Assembly (NCBI GenBank): GCA_012861695.1 | Contig: JAAOOA010000601.1 | Location: 57,501 to 121,500 of the forward strand | Direction of reading: 5' to 3' | Origin: Trematomus loennbergii | Taxonomy: Eukaryota > Chordata > Actinopteri > Perciformes > Nototheniidae | Length of the DNA stretch: 64,000 bases | In this document: positions 50,601-58,733 of the stretch, one piece after another | Layout of the letters: each line of letters begins with the position of its first letter | How positions within the stretch are numbered: the stretch's first letter is position 1 | Position numbers and translations under genes: made by a program | Notes under the pieces: model-generated | Told to the model about the DNA's origin: nothing | Database searches by the model: none | Seen by the model: only the letters and a program-made list of their open reading frames with translations

Positions 50601-53600
50601 CTAGTTTACCTAACAGACTGCGCACATTCAAGTGGATGAAACCCAACCCAGACTAGCTTTAAAATCAGCAGGAGTAGCGATCTGACTACTACTACTGGGC
50701 GGACCAGGGTTAGGTTGAACATTTCCTGACAGTAATAACAACAAAAAAAACAGGCATCTTTTCCTCTTAATCGACACACACACATTGTCATCTACTTTAG
50801 AATCACCGGAAAAGTCTGCGAGAGTGTGATTTGAGCTTAAGAAGCAGTCCTGAAGTACCATCATCGCAGGCAAACAAAAAAGACAAACATATTTTGTCGA
50901 GCAGATTGTCTGCGACAAGGTGACCGGTAACTGTTTGTGTAACACATCCGACCCTTTGCAGGGGATGCCTACTGCGGGTGGCAGAACAGACCTGAATCCA
51001 GTAGGCTTCTCAGGATGACTAGAGATCTTCTCATAGTCCAGAACAGTTAACAGGCACAGCAGAATCACGATATGGGCCATCCTCCCAGACCAGCACACAA
51101 TATCCGCGATGTTCCCGGGGCAAAAATCCTCCTCCTCACAGCAGCAAAGGACAGGCGAAAGCAGCAGCGAGGAAGCGCACCGGTCTCCGTGGTATCCCCG
51201 GGGTAAGAGGTCTCCTCAGCAAGCAGCACACGACACTGGAACACACGACAGGTGGGAGCAGGCCTCCGTAACAGCAGAACCAGGACAGGTGGAGAGCAGG
51301 CCCCAGCCGCGGCAAATCCTCCTCCGCACAGCAGCACACGCCCGGTGAAAGCAGGCCCCAGCCCGAAGCGTGGAGCCACTCTACAGGTGGGAGCAGGCCT
51401 CCGTAGATCGTAGATGACCTGATTGTGGTTTCAGTAGTGTGTAGGTGTGAGAGTAATTCACAGATATTGCCCTAATGCTGCCGCTTATTCATGCGACGAA
51501 CATCGTCGAGAAAGTCTAAAGACAACGTCGTGGCAAATACTACTGTATAGAAAAAGGCACCTAAATCACATCAAAACGTTTTAAAGTAACGAGCATATGG
51601 ATGCACGGACAAGCGCTGAAAACTTGCATCCGAATCTTCCGGGTGCGCGTAACCGGAAGTGACCCAAGTTATATTAAAACTATCCAACACTAACAAGTAT
51701 GTTCAGTTGTTGCTGTTTCCAACATGTTCCTGAAGCTACATGATGCTCATACTGACTGAATAGTTTACTCTGAAGATGCTGTGATTTGATGACTCCACTG
51801 TTCCTAAAATACATATTCTGGATGTTTTTCTTCACATTTAAAATTCATCCTGAATTGTGATCTTTGTAAACGTTGTGATCTTGAGTTGAATCAGTTTCTG
51901 TGGTTTGTATTTGTCTGGCTGCACATCATGAGTTAGTGTAGATGGAGCAGAGCTTCAGATGTGAAGTCTCCTCGTTTTATTGAAGTAGAAGCACGTTGTC
52001 TTTAATATTAATGAGAGCTCTTTTCCTCTTTCTGTATCTTACAGTTTTTAACCTGTTTGGAGTTTCCACTTTCTGACCTTCTTCAGCTCTGAGCAGATTA
52101 TTAAACCTTGAGTTATTTCAAACAGGACATTGTTTTCTAAAGTTACATCATGTTTTCTTTATTCAGTCTGAGGGGCTGCAGGTTGTCAGAGATCAGCTGT
52201 TCTGCTCTGGTCTCAGCTCTGAAGTCCAACATCCATCTGAGAGATCTGGACCTGAGAGCAACGATCTGCAGGATTCAGATGAGAAGCTGCTGAGAGATCT
52301 TGTGGAGAGTCCAGACTGCAGACTGGAGACCTCAGGTCAGTACAGGGTCTCTGCTGGTTCAGCAGTATTGTATTAAACACAGGGAGGTGTTTCTCTCTAC
52401 TGGGGAATCTCAACAGATCAGTGATGTTACCCACTGCCTGCAGGCTCTTTCATTCTTCCATCAACTATATATTGTAAGCTGAAAAAGAAAAGCCACATTT
52501 AGTTAGTTAGCAACTTTCTAACAGACATATAGGATTTTACAGAAGAGTGGAAAAGGTTTTCTGTTTTGTTTCCTGTCATGTTTTTAGTTTCTAGCCTAAT
52601 GAGCAGTTACTTCCTGTGATGCAGCTGAGAGCTGTGGCAGTCAGTCGTAGTGTTTGCAGAGAAGATATGATGGGATGTAAAGCATGAGATCAGTCAGGAC
52701 TCTGAAGCTGACTAACTCAAAGAACAAACACTTATTTTAAACTTTATCCAAAACTGTTGGATTGTGTTCATCCCTGCAGGATCAGAGGTGATGAGACGAT
52801 CAGAGCCAATAAGACCTGTGAGTACTGAAACCATATCCTCCATTCATCAAACTATTGTACATTAAATCTGATCTTAAAAGATAGTTATAGTACATAATTA
52901 TTATTATTGTTTTATTATTATTGTTCTCTGTCCCACCTCTCTCCATCAGGTGACTCCGATGTGGAACAGGAAGTGAAGACGACAGAAAGGTGAGAGAGGA
53001 GCAGTTGTACAGAGTGAAGTATATTTATTTCACCACTGAATGAAATATAATTATTAGGGCTGTCAAGTTAAATGCACTAACGCTCGCAATTTATCTAGAA
53101 ACCTAAACAATATCCCGCCCCAATGTGCTGTGATTGGCTGTTACTGTGATTGGCTGGCAATACTGTGCTGTGATTGGCTGGTACTACTGTGCTGTGATTG
53201 GCTGGTAATACCGTGCTGTGATTGGCTGGTACTACTGTGCTGTCATTGGCTGGTACTGCTGTGACATGCTAACCCGTTAATAACCCGTTTGAAATTGACA
53301 ATGAACTCAGATGATCCAGACTCATTTGCATTTTTCAAATTGGTCTGAATATGTTGTGGAATTGTGGTTTGGTTTCATGAAGCTAGAACTTAACTTGATT
53401 TCTATTAAAACTACTAACTTTATTTGTTCCAGGCTCCTGAATCCTTCTCACCTGAACACACAACTGAGTCTTCATACAGGTAATCCTATAACATGACCAA
53501 ACATTATTTTAAACACATGAAAAATATATATTCATTTAATTGTGTTTGATTTCATGTCTTTCACCTTGAGGTATTGCATCCAATCTCTTTCCAACAGACG

Positions 53601-56600
53601 TTAATAAAATAATGCCTCTGTGTGTAGGAAGGATTGTTTTCTTTGTACCAGTCTAGATCCTCGCTGGACTAGACATTTTGTTAATTTAATGAAAATGTGT
53701 TTACACACATCTGATGCATGTGGACACATCTTCAGTGATGTTCCTGTAATCATCAGGTGTTTCAGATCTTTCAACAAACCCTCCTCCAGGTCAGACTCCA
53801 GCTGGATGAACACCTGTCAGTCAGAACACAGGCCAGTGAAGGCTTGTTGTAGTAACTTGTCTCTTGTGTGTCTACAGGTTCAGGTGTCCTGGTCCAGGTG
53901 AGTTCCAGTGTGCTTCGACTGGCCTGGTGTTCGTCATGGCTCAGGAGGCGGAGCTTCTGTACAGGACGGTCCCTTGGGATGGAGCCGCCTCGTATCAGCT
54001 GGCAAGGCAGCAGGGCCGCTGTTCAACGTGAAGAGTTCTGATGAAGCTGCCGTCTGCCAGCTCCACCTGCCACACAGTGAGACAGAGGATGGTAAAGACA
54101 TCTAGTGTTAACAAATACACTTATATAATGATTAGCACTTTATACTATTTACTAGCGTTCAAGAGTTTTAAAGCAGCTTTATTAAACTAGTTAACAAATA
54201 TAGCAACAGTATAATTCAGGCACCAAATCTGTTTCAAAAGAAGAAGAATTAAATTATTAAAACATCCATTTACCGTAGTCGATGTGTTGCATGACATCAT
54301 TATTGAAGCATACGATGCAATGCAGCTCTAAATACTGAGTTAGTTTTTCTTTGGACCCTCTGCAGTCTCCTCACTGTAATATTAAAGAGATTTAAACTGT
54401 GATTGTCAGTCCACAGCATGCTCAGCTGCTAACAGTGCTAACTCAACGCTAACTCTCTGTTACTGTTATGATGCTAAGCTAGCAGTTTGATAATTCTTAC
54501 TTTGTTATTCATCTGTTGCTCTTTCTGCTCTTTACATTGTCAGTCTGGCTGAACCATGTACAAAACAAAACAACAGACAACAACATTTATAAGTTAGACT
54601 TTCTACGCCCTGAAAGCTTTAGAAAACTCTTCACACATCTAGAGAATCACTCAGACATGAGACCGGACACAGTCAAGCTGTCTGGCAGCAGATTACAAAC
54701 ATTTCAGCAGTCTTGTGAATAAAAAAGAATTAATAAAGTTATGCATAACAGCAAATGCTCACATCCAGAAAGATCACAGGGGGCGGAACAATAATGAAAC
54801 ATTAGAATAACAGGTGGAGGATATAAACTGGTACATCCTAGTGAGGCTCCAAAGGAATGACATTAGATGAACATTAGCTCTGAACTAAAGTGGTGTGACA
54901 TTGAATATGATGAAGCTGTTTCAGCAGCAATGCAACAGATGACCAGCTCTTTGCTCCACAGCGCTGCTCCTGGACGGCCTGTTGTCTGTCGTCCACATCA
55001 CTGATGAAGGCCTGAGCATCTTGGAGCCGCTGGAGGTCACACGCACTCACGGTGGTGAAGGTGCCTCACCTCTCTCTCTTTGGCCTGGTCTGGGATTTCT
55101 TTAAAAGGGCTCTGCTTCTGCGGGTAGAGGGCAAGATTCTGGTGTTCCTACGACCCCCGGTCAGAGAGGAGCAAACACTGGATGTACATCTGCTGCAGAA
55201 AAACGTCCCTAAGAAGGAGGTAAGGCCATGTGCTCACCATCAGACTAAACACTGGTTTAAACCACAGCTGTTTCCACACACACTGCTCCTCTTCTCAAAC
55301 CTTCTCCTGCTGGGAGAAGAATAAGATCTATCTGAACTGTAAATCTTCAGATCGCTCTTTGTGGTTCTGTATGATTCTCTCTCAGCATGTCTCTCTGTCT
55401 GCGGAAACTGATGGCATTAATGTTAAACACATCACACAGAACTGAAAGACCTGCTGAGATGAATCACTGCATATATATGTTCTGATTATGGTTTGTAAAT
55501 AACCCAATTTGTGTTCTGCGAGACTGAAGGGGATGTTGCATTGTTTTTGTTGCTTTCGTTGCAGTTGTATATATATATCTTAAATGTAATTTAGCTTACC
55601 TTCCTGTTTCATTTGGATGCTTTTATTTTGAAGGCGAGTTTACGCGGATGACAGGAAGTTGTTGTTGCTTTAGAAACAACGTGACGGAGAAAGTCATATC
55701 TTCTATGTAACAGCGGAGAAAGAGAAGAATGGACTGTATTAAATGTTAGCACCCCCTGAAGAGGCTCAAGCTCTTACGTTGAGTCTGGAGTTTAAATAAA
55801 TTCTAATTCATCAGTAAAGTCTACAACCATTATTCGGAGGGAAATGCTACATTGGGTCAAATGTGATGTTAAATACAATGCTAAGAAGAGCGCTGTAATG
55901 ATCTGCAGAGCAAAAGGGGAGAAGAACCTTGGTTTTCCAATAGTCTATCTGTCAGGGCAGGTGCTGTCTGTTTGCTGTAACACTAAGTATCTGGGAAACA
56001 TCATTACAGATGAAATGGCTGATGATGATGACATGTATAGACAGCGGCGTGTCTTATATACACAAGCTAACATGTTGGCTAGAGAATTATCTTGGTGTTC
56101 AGATAAGGTTAAGGTGAACCTCTTTAGAGCTTATTGTACTCCTTTCTATACTGCCCCCATGTGGGTCAAGTTTAAGAAGGCGAGCCTCCAGAAGCTCCAG
56201 GTTGCTTATAATGACTGTTTGCGTATACTGCTTAGAAAACCCAGGTGGTGCAGTCAGTGGCGGCGCCAGGGTATGGCTGGGGTAGGCTCCAGCCATACCA
56301 AGAAATGGCTTAGCCCCACCTCAGCCCCACCATGAAAAATGATGTTAAAGTAAGCAAAATAAAGTCCGTCAACTCGCGCGGAGTAAATTGCACAGACAGC
56401 AGTTAGTAAGATTGATTTCAGTAGCCACTTGTCTGGAAATACCGAAGACTAGAAACAGTTTTGAAAACTTTTGTCACGTAGTGATCATCTTCTCAATAAA
56501 ACATCTTTGATAATGTCTTCTGGCCAATCAGAATCACGATAACGGCGTGGTGTTGTTACAGGAAGTCCCGACGGAGAATACTTTTGCTGTAGTACATCTC

Positions 56601-58503
56601 TATACATCGATACAACATTACGTGTTGATTTAATAAGACCCCACGGTTTGATGATTGATAGGTGTGGGCTGTCTTTCATTTTGACACACAGAACAATGGG
56701 GGCTATCCACCCTTATCCACAATGTAAAGTAATTCACACACATTCCTCTTCTCTGTGAGGAGCAGCACTGCTGCAGCAGGTTCAGCTTTCAGAACAAAGT
56801 AACAAAAAACAAAAATGGCATTCATTTTTTAAATGTGTAGTAATAGATGTATGTATTTTTCTTCTCAAGAGAGTACCAGAATGTGTATTTTGTGTTAGTA
56901 TTTCAAAAAATCTCCTGGGGGAGAATCCCCCAGACCCCTCTGCAGGGGTTGGGTTTTCAGCATGTCAAATCTTTCACCTGTGGGGAAATTGCAGGATTGG
57001 CTCCAGGTCGCCCTTTTTGTTTACTACAAGACATTGCAAATACTGACTTGAGCCCCACCACTGTATGGGTTAGCCCTACCATAGATTACCCAACAAAAAT
57101 ACTCTGGAGCCGCCACTGGGTGCAGTGCAAGTGAAATGTTTTGTAAAGCACGAGTCAACACGTTCCATGCTCTCTTGAGAAATCTGATGTACAAATTCAT
57201 CTGTCGATTGAATGTTTCTCATAACTCTGTCATTATGCTGCTTTCAAATCTGTGTCTCAGTGCTGTTCGCATGTACAGTCACCTCTGTGGAAACATTGGT
57301 ATAACTGCCTTTTTTATTTATATTTGAGTGTTGTATGTCTTTTAAAAAATGACCAAGACTCTCTTTAAATAAAGCTGATGATGATGATGACTGCCAAGAC
57401 AACTTGATCTCATCCCTACCAGCCACATTTTACAGCTTGGGCAGCAGCCTTTTGTGTTGTATAACCGACACAGACGGTTTGTGTTCTGGTTAACGTTGGA
57501 ATAGCTTCTTCAATAGCTTAAGAATTAAAAGAATCAATTTTTAATATTCCTTTACAAAGGCAATATATACTTATAATTATGTTGTGATTGATTGTATATC
57601 TCGTCACTTTGTGGAGCAGGTCTGTCAACGTTTGTTGTTGTTTTATATGATCTTTAAATAAAGTTGCCTTGACTATCTGAGCATAACTAAAGTTACTCTG
57701 TTACTGAAGGTTGCTGATCAACACAGACGTGCTGAGAACATCACAATCTCCTCCGGCTGTGAGCTGGAACTGTTTACGCATTACAGGAGACCGTGATGAA
57801 ACGTACTGTGTATACAGGTGTAGGAGTTTTTATACATTTGAATGAGGAAATGTTACATATTATAACTTTAAGTGAACAGAAATCCACCTCTGGATTGTCG
57901 AGTTAATTTTTAAGAGATCTGTTTAATGTGATTGTTGGTTAACAAAAGTATTTTCCCTGTTTATCCACCAGGTCCAAGGCATGAATTGTCCCAGAGAAAT
58001 GTCCCAGCAGAGAGCAGAGTCTCAGCAGAGAGCAGAGTCCCAGCAGAGAGCAGAGTCCCAGCAGAGGACAGAGTCCCAGCAGAGAGCAGAGTCTCACCAG
58101 AGAGCAGAGTCCCAGCAGAGGACAGAGTCCCTGCAGAGAGCAGAGTCCCAGCAGAGAGCAGAGTCCCTGCAGAGAGCAGAGTCCCAGCACACAAGTGGCT
58201 GCGCTCAGTTCGGACAGAGTTTATTAAAAGAGTTTCTTTATCTCTCCTGAAGGACCTTCTGGATAAACTCTTTGAGTCTGGAGTGATCAGTGATTCTGAA
58301 ATGGAGTCAGCCGGAAGCAAACCCAGAAGAGAGGGAGCACGAGAGGTGGTGGACACGGTGCGAAAAAAGGAGTTGAAGCCAGCAGGGTTCTGATCAAAGC
58401 TCTCCGAGAGCTGGACCCCCTTCTTTACGAAGAGCTCGACAAGCAAAACCTGAGTGAGAGTGTGAAAGCCCCTGCTAGTTCTGCATGTTGTGGCTACCAG
58501 TAA
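35551..58503 (+). CDS. NLRP1-like NLR: RING, FISNA-NACHT, LRR, FIIND, CARD (frame-broken)
   Basis: Proposed single gene from collinear same-strand exons: 35541-35675, 38215-38306, 38482-38585 (N-terminal repeats), 42635-42835 (RING), 43236-45128 (FISNA-NACHT), 45641-45813, 46242-46409, 47207-47374, 52167-52335 (LRR), 52780-52817, 52950-52989, 53433-53479 (linker), 53878-54091 and 54962-55219 (FIIND) and 57972-58503 (CARD). NACHT NLRs are cytosolic ATP-driven sensors; FIIND plus CARD is the inflammasome-forming tail of NLRP1/CARD8. At least eight single-base shifts break the frame, and the C-terminal half of UPA is not visible. It is either a real gene with assembly errors or a recent pseudogene. 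The 5' and 3' parts could belong to different genes, but exon phases and order support one. Confidence 0.62.
35680..36809. mobile_element. Harbinger-type MITE in the splice donor of exon A
   Basis: Ends TACCCCTTTCACACCAA and TTGGTGTGAATGGGGTA are inverted repeats, flanked by TAA on each side (35677-35679 and 36810-36812), the PIF/Harbinger 3-bp target. Interior is GC-rich near the ends (AACCGGTTC motifs), with no transposase. Confidence 0.85.
36991..37959 (+). mobile_element. Kolobok/T2-type MITE in NLR intron
   Basis: TTAAAGGGGACCTATCATGC at the left, GCATGATAGGTCCACTTTAA at the right, with TTAA at each end. About 500 bp of extra internal sequence (37320-37810, including CCCCTCTCCTGCAGGGGGGC) is absent from the other copies and may be the longer ancestral interior or an insertion. 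Confidence 0.88.
38215..38306 (+). pseudogene. NLR N-terminal exon B, decayed duplicate
   Basis: Follows TTGTTTCCACAG and ends AA|GTAAGAG. It retains AAGAGTGACCGGTCTAAAGA and AATGAACCTGGACCCTCAGA but lacks part of exon A's middle and does not keep its frame. Flanking intron sequence is shared with exon C, so it arose by tandem duplication. Confidence 0.6.
38482..38585 (+). CDS. NLR N-terminal exon C
   Basis: Encodes [20 protein letters not shown], then [13 protein letters not shown], nearly identical to exon A from SC onward. Acceptor TTGTTTCCACAG, donor GTAAGAG. The junction to the RING exon is one base out of phase in the sequence given. Confidence 0.7.
38883..40139. mobile_element. hAT-type MITE rich in GAGTCC/AAGTCC repeats
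   Basis: Termini CAGTGTTGTAGTCAAGTC and complement CAGAGATGGAGTACTCGA; flanked by a perfect 8-bp TSD CAACCCAC (38875-38882 and 40140-40147). Left part holds a tandem repeat of about 56 bp (CACCAAGGGAGAGTCGTAGT with CGAGTCCGAGTCC). Near the middle is a long palindrome centred on TGACGTCA (39493-39562). Confidence 0.9.
40148..41183. other. NLR intron, no feature seen
   Basis: AT-rich unique-looking intron sequence. Confidence 0.5.
41184..42607. mobile_element. hAT (Charlie-like) element just before the RING exon
   Basis: Termini CAGGGGTTCCCAACC and GGTTGGGAACCCCTG are perfectly inverted. Flanks CTGTAAAT (41176-41183) and CTGTAAAG (42608-42615) match in 7 of 8 bases. Interior includes GGACCGGTAGA near the left, CGCGGCCCGGCAGTAA near the right, and a TG then CGTG tract at 41554-41616. 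No transposase seen. It ends 27 bp before the RING exon. Confidence 0.88.
42635..42835 (+). CDS. NLR RING-finger exon
   Basis: After ATCTCCACAG, before GTAAGA. Encodes [40 protein letters not shown], then a CCPQC pair. The Cys and His residues form a C3HC4 RING pattern (CxxC...CxHxxCxxC...CxxC), as in E3 ubiquitin ligases. The last base A joins CA of the next exon to give [12 protein letters not shown], the usual join in fish NLRs, so the RING and FISNA exons belong together. Confidence 0.88.
42836..43235. other. NLR intron between RING and FISNA exons
   Basis: 400-bp intron; polypyrimidine tract TTTCCTTCTCTTCAG at the 3' end. No other feature. Confidence 0.6.
43236..45128 (+). CDS. NLR FISNA-NACHT exon
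   Basis: 1.9-kb exon, the usual size for fish NLRs. [25 protein letters not shown] to [13 protein letters not shown]: Walker A GVAGVGKT (43522-43545), IPLSFRELN, Walker [10 protein letters not shown] (43740-43763), [13 protein letters not shown] and [19 protein letters not shown], then the winged-helix and helical parts with [23 protein letters not shown] and [18 protein letters not shown]. The last part includes an Asp/Ser/Asn microsatellite and ends AVRNCRKA before GTAAGT. Frame shifts are seen near 43447, 43590, 44141 and 44541; each is repaired by adding one base. Key ATP-binding residues are intact. Confidence 0.9.
44548..44656 (+). repeat. In-frame minisatellite coding Asp/Ser/Asn repeat
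   Basis: Repeats of GATGATAACAGTGATAACAG and TGATAGCAGT (about 30-bp unit, three copies plus parts). In the NACHT-downstream frame it encodes [18 protein letters not shown] and continues into [18 protein letters not shown], so it forms an acidic loop within the NLR. Confidence 0.85.
45129..45640. other. NLR intron, no feature seen
   Basis: AT-rich intron between the NACHT and first LRR exon. Confidence 0.5.
45641..45813 (+). CDS. NLR LRR exon 1
   Basis: 173 bp (the family unit is 174 bp) after CATTATAG and before GTCAGT. Encodes [30 protein letters not shown], then after a shift near 45741 [20 protein letters not shown]. Ribonuclease-inhibitor type leucine-rich repeats. The missing base accounts for both the length and the in-frame TGA. 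Confidence 0.88.
45814..46241. other. NLR intron, no feature seen
   Basis: Intron DNA; shares ATTAAACATTGAGTTATTTC near its 3' end with 52105, showing that LRR exons were duplicated with flanking introns. Confidence 0.55.
46242..46409 (+). CDS. NLR LRR exon 2 (damaged)
   Basis: 168 bp between TTTATTCAG and GTCAGT. Contains [18 protein letters not shown], then HL and, after a 2-bp loss in CATCTGAGATCTGG, continuing LRR sequence ending SPDCRLETL. Shorter than 174 bp by six. Confidence 0.8.
46410..47206. other. NLR intron, no gene seen
   Basis: Includes a GC-richer block at about 46500-46800 (AAAGCTTTATTGACTGGCCA, CAGCAGCCGGCGCTCTAACC) that may be an unrecognised repeat. Confidence 0.45.
47207..47374 (+). 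CDS. NLR LRR exon 3 (damaged)
   Basis: 168 bp between TTTATTCAG and GTCAGT. Encodes [40 protein letters not shown] and LESPDCRLE. The first codons and the ACTGGAACTCTCAG end have small deletions relative to exon 2. Confidence 0.82.
48249..49854 (-). pseudogene. LINE reverse transcriptase region
   Basis: Starts [20 protein letters not shown], contains [30 protein letters not shown] and SGFRKQHST, then after a shift near 48983 [33 protein letters not shown] and the catalytic FYADDTVMY. After another shift near 48530 the thumb-like [20 protein letters not shown] follows. Three frames are needed to read it through. Confidence 0.9.
49964..50646 (-). pseudogene. LINE AP-endonuclease region
   Basis: Frame one (50646-50284) starts [20 protein letters not shown] and has [10 protein letters not shown] and [10 protein letters not shown]; frame two (50296-49964) has [19 protein letters not shown] and SDHCVV. 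NVRSL, SETWL, GDFN and SDH are the standard endonuclease motifs, including the catalytic His. A one-base shift lies near 50300. Confidence 0.9.
50628..51098 (-). pseudogene. LINE N-terminal frame with 2A-like GNVQPNPGP
   Basis: 156-codon frame with hydrophobic stretches and [20 protein letters not shown] near residues 113-133. The NPGP ending resembles the 2A ribosome-skipping peptides reported from non-LTR retrotransposons (consensus DxExNPGP), though here Asp is Asn. It overlaps the endonuclease frame. Confidence 0.7.
51670..52166. other. NLR intron, no gene seen
   Basis: Intron DNA. Its 3' end (about 52100-52166) repeats the sequence before LRR exon 2. Confidence 0.5.
52167..52335 (+). 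CDS. NLR LRR exon 4 (damaged)
   Basis: 169 bp between TTTATTCAG and GTCAGT. Encodes [24 protein letters not shown], then a one-base loss in CTGAGAGCAACGATCTGCAG, and [14 protein letters not shown]. Last LRR unit before the linker exons. Confidence 0.8.
52336..52779. other. NLR intron, no feature seen
   Basis: Ordinary intron sequence. Confidence 0.5.
52780..52817 (+). CDS. NLR linker exon 1
   Basis: 38-bp candidate exon between CCCTGCAG and GTGAGT. In one frame encodes [12 protein letters not shown]. Small exons like this link LRRs to the C-terminal domains in fish NLRs. Confidence 0.45.
52950..52989 (+). CDS. NLR linker exon 2
   Basis: 40-bp candidate exon between CTCCATCAG and GTGAGA; encodes [12 protein letters not shown]. 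Confidence 0.45.
53126..53265. repeat. 24-bp minisatellite with six ATTGGCT motifs
   Basis: Unit about GTGCTGTGATTGGCTGGTAC plus TACT, six copies. Each unit carries ATTGG, an inverted CCAAT box. Intronic. Confidence 0.85.
53433..53479 (+). CDS. NLR exon leading into FIIND
   Basis: 47 bp after TTGTTCCAG and before GTAATC. Encodes [15 protein letters not shown] plus AG, which joins G of the next exon (Arg) to give [13 protein letters not shown]. The phase and sequence are right for the start of a FIIND. Confidence 0.7.
53878..54091 (+). CDS. NLR FIIND exon 1 (ZU5 part)
   Basis: After GTGTCTACAG. Encodes [35 protein letters not shown], then after a shift near 54002 [20 protein letters not shown] and HLPHSETED. 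This is the ZU5 half of the function-to-find domain in NLRP1/CARD8-type proteins. Donor GTAAAG. An internal CCAGGTGAGT at 53895-53904 matches the donor consensus and might be used cryptically. Confidence 0.85.
54092..54961. other. NLR intron, no feature seen
   Basis: AT-rich intron; ends with TCTTTGCTCCACAG. Confidence 0.5.
54962..55219 (+). CDS. NLR FIIND exon 2 (autoproteolysis region and start of UPA)
   Basis: Encodes [30 protein letters not shown], then after a +1 shift in [30 protein letters not shown], followed by [20 protein letters not shown] and KNVPKKE. PHLS matches the place where mammalian FIINDs cleave themselves (HF|S). The Ser nucleophile and His are present, with Leu instead of Phe. 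UPA should continue for several dozen residues, but no following UPA exon was recognised. Confidence 0.85.
55220..55812. other. Expected position of the remaining UPA exon: none seen
   Basis: After the donor GTAAGG no sequence with UPA features was found in any frame. The (TA)n stretch near 55567 and unremarkable sequence precede the LINE fragment. Confidence 0.5.
55813..57390 (+). mobile_element. LINE 3' fragment split by a hAT MITE
   Basis: Frame from about 55844 encodes [55 protein letters not shown] and [12 protein letters not shown]. The same ORF resumes after the MITE at 57119 with [20 protein letters not shown] and ends with TTTAAATAAAGCTGATGATG, a trinucleotide tail. Thumb/C-terminal part of a non-LTR reverse transcriptase ORF, strongly 5'-truncated. 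Clade not assigned. Confidence 0.8.
56255..57118. mobile_element. hAT-type MITE with perfect 8-bp TSD, nested in the LINE
   Basis: Termini CAGTGGCGGCGCCAGGG and complement CAGTGGCGGCTCCAGAG. Flanked by GGTGCAGT at 56247-56254 and 57119-57126. Removing the element and one TSD copy rejoins the LINE frame. 864 bp, no transposase. Confidence 0.92.
57391..57971. other. NLR intron before the CARD exon
   Basis: AT-rich; no feature seen. Ends TATCCACCAG at the acceptor. Confidence 0.5.
57972..58503 (+). CDS. NLR terminal exon: repeat linker and CARD
   Basis: After TATCCACCAG. First comes a run of 18-bp repeats (58005-58195), then [54 protein letters not shown], and after a missing A in the A run at 58363-58368, [20 protein letters not shown] and [12 protein letters not shown], with TAA at 58501-58503. 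The helices and the [21 protein letters not shown] pattern are those of fish NLR/ASC-type CARDs. The CARD would recruit caspase-1-like proteases. Confidence 0.87.
58005..58195 (+). repeat. 18-bp coding minisatellite, about 11 copies
   Basis: Unit AGAGTCCCAGCAGAGAGC. In the CARD frame it encodes AESRVP-type hexapeptides, in the next frame AESQQR. It forms the linker between FIIND and CARD, and copy number is probably variable. Confidence 0.95.
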
Positions 58504-58733
58504 CTAGAGATGGGTGTAAGGTACTAAATTGTTACCGGTACCTGATTGGTCAGGTGATGTGGCCGTCTGACCGCCGTCAGCCAGCAGCGCAGACCCTAAA
58601 GAAACCTTTTCTTTCATTTGTTTTATACAAAAACAAATCTGAACATCATATGTTTTGAATACAAACCAATGGACATCAGGGGGGAGATATGTTATTAAAA
58701 CACTGCAGAGCCCATACTGTGCCTGTTTACTTC
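58504..58733. other. Sequence after the NLR stop
   Basis: No AATAAA seen in the first 230 bp; 3' UTR extent unknown. Confidence 0.4.

Larger units (their letters stand above)
47650..51669 (-). mobile_element. Near-full-length L2-like LINE, antisense in the NLR gene
   Basis: Reading on the minus strand: a GC-rich 5' region (51669 to about 51100), a frame with a 2A-like NPGP peptide, an AP endonuclease and a reverse transcriptase with FYADD, then a 3' tail at 47655-47730 (complement of CCTTTATTTATTCAGGTTGT and TCAAGGGAGACCTGCTCAAG) typical of L2-like fish LINEs. A few one-base shifts split the ORF, and it lies between LRR exons 3 and 4. Clade (L2/CR1 group) is from motif style. Exact ends are uncertain. 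Confidence 0.87.

Noticed and set aside
52300..58503. B30.2 (PRY-SPRY) domain at the NLR C terminus
   Set aside because: Many fish NLRs end in B30.2, but this one shows FIIND and CARD sequence instead, and no SPRY motifs were found.
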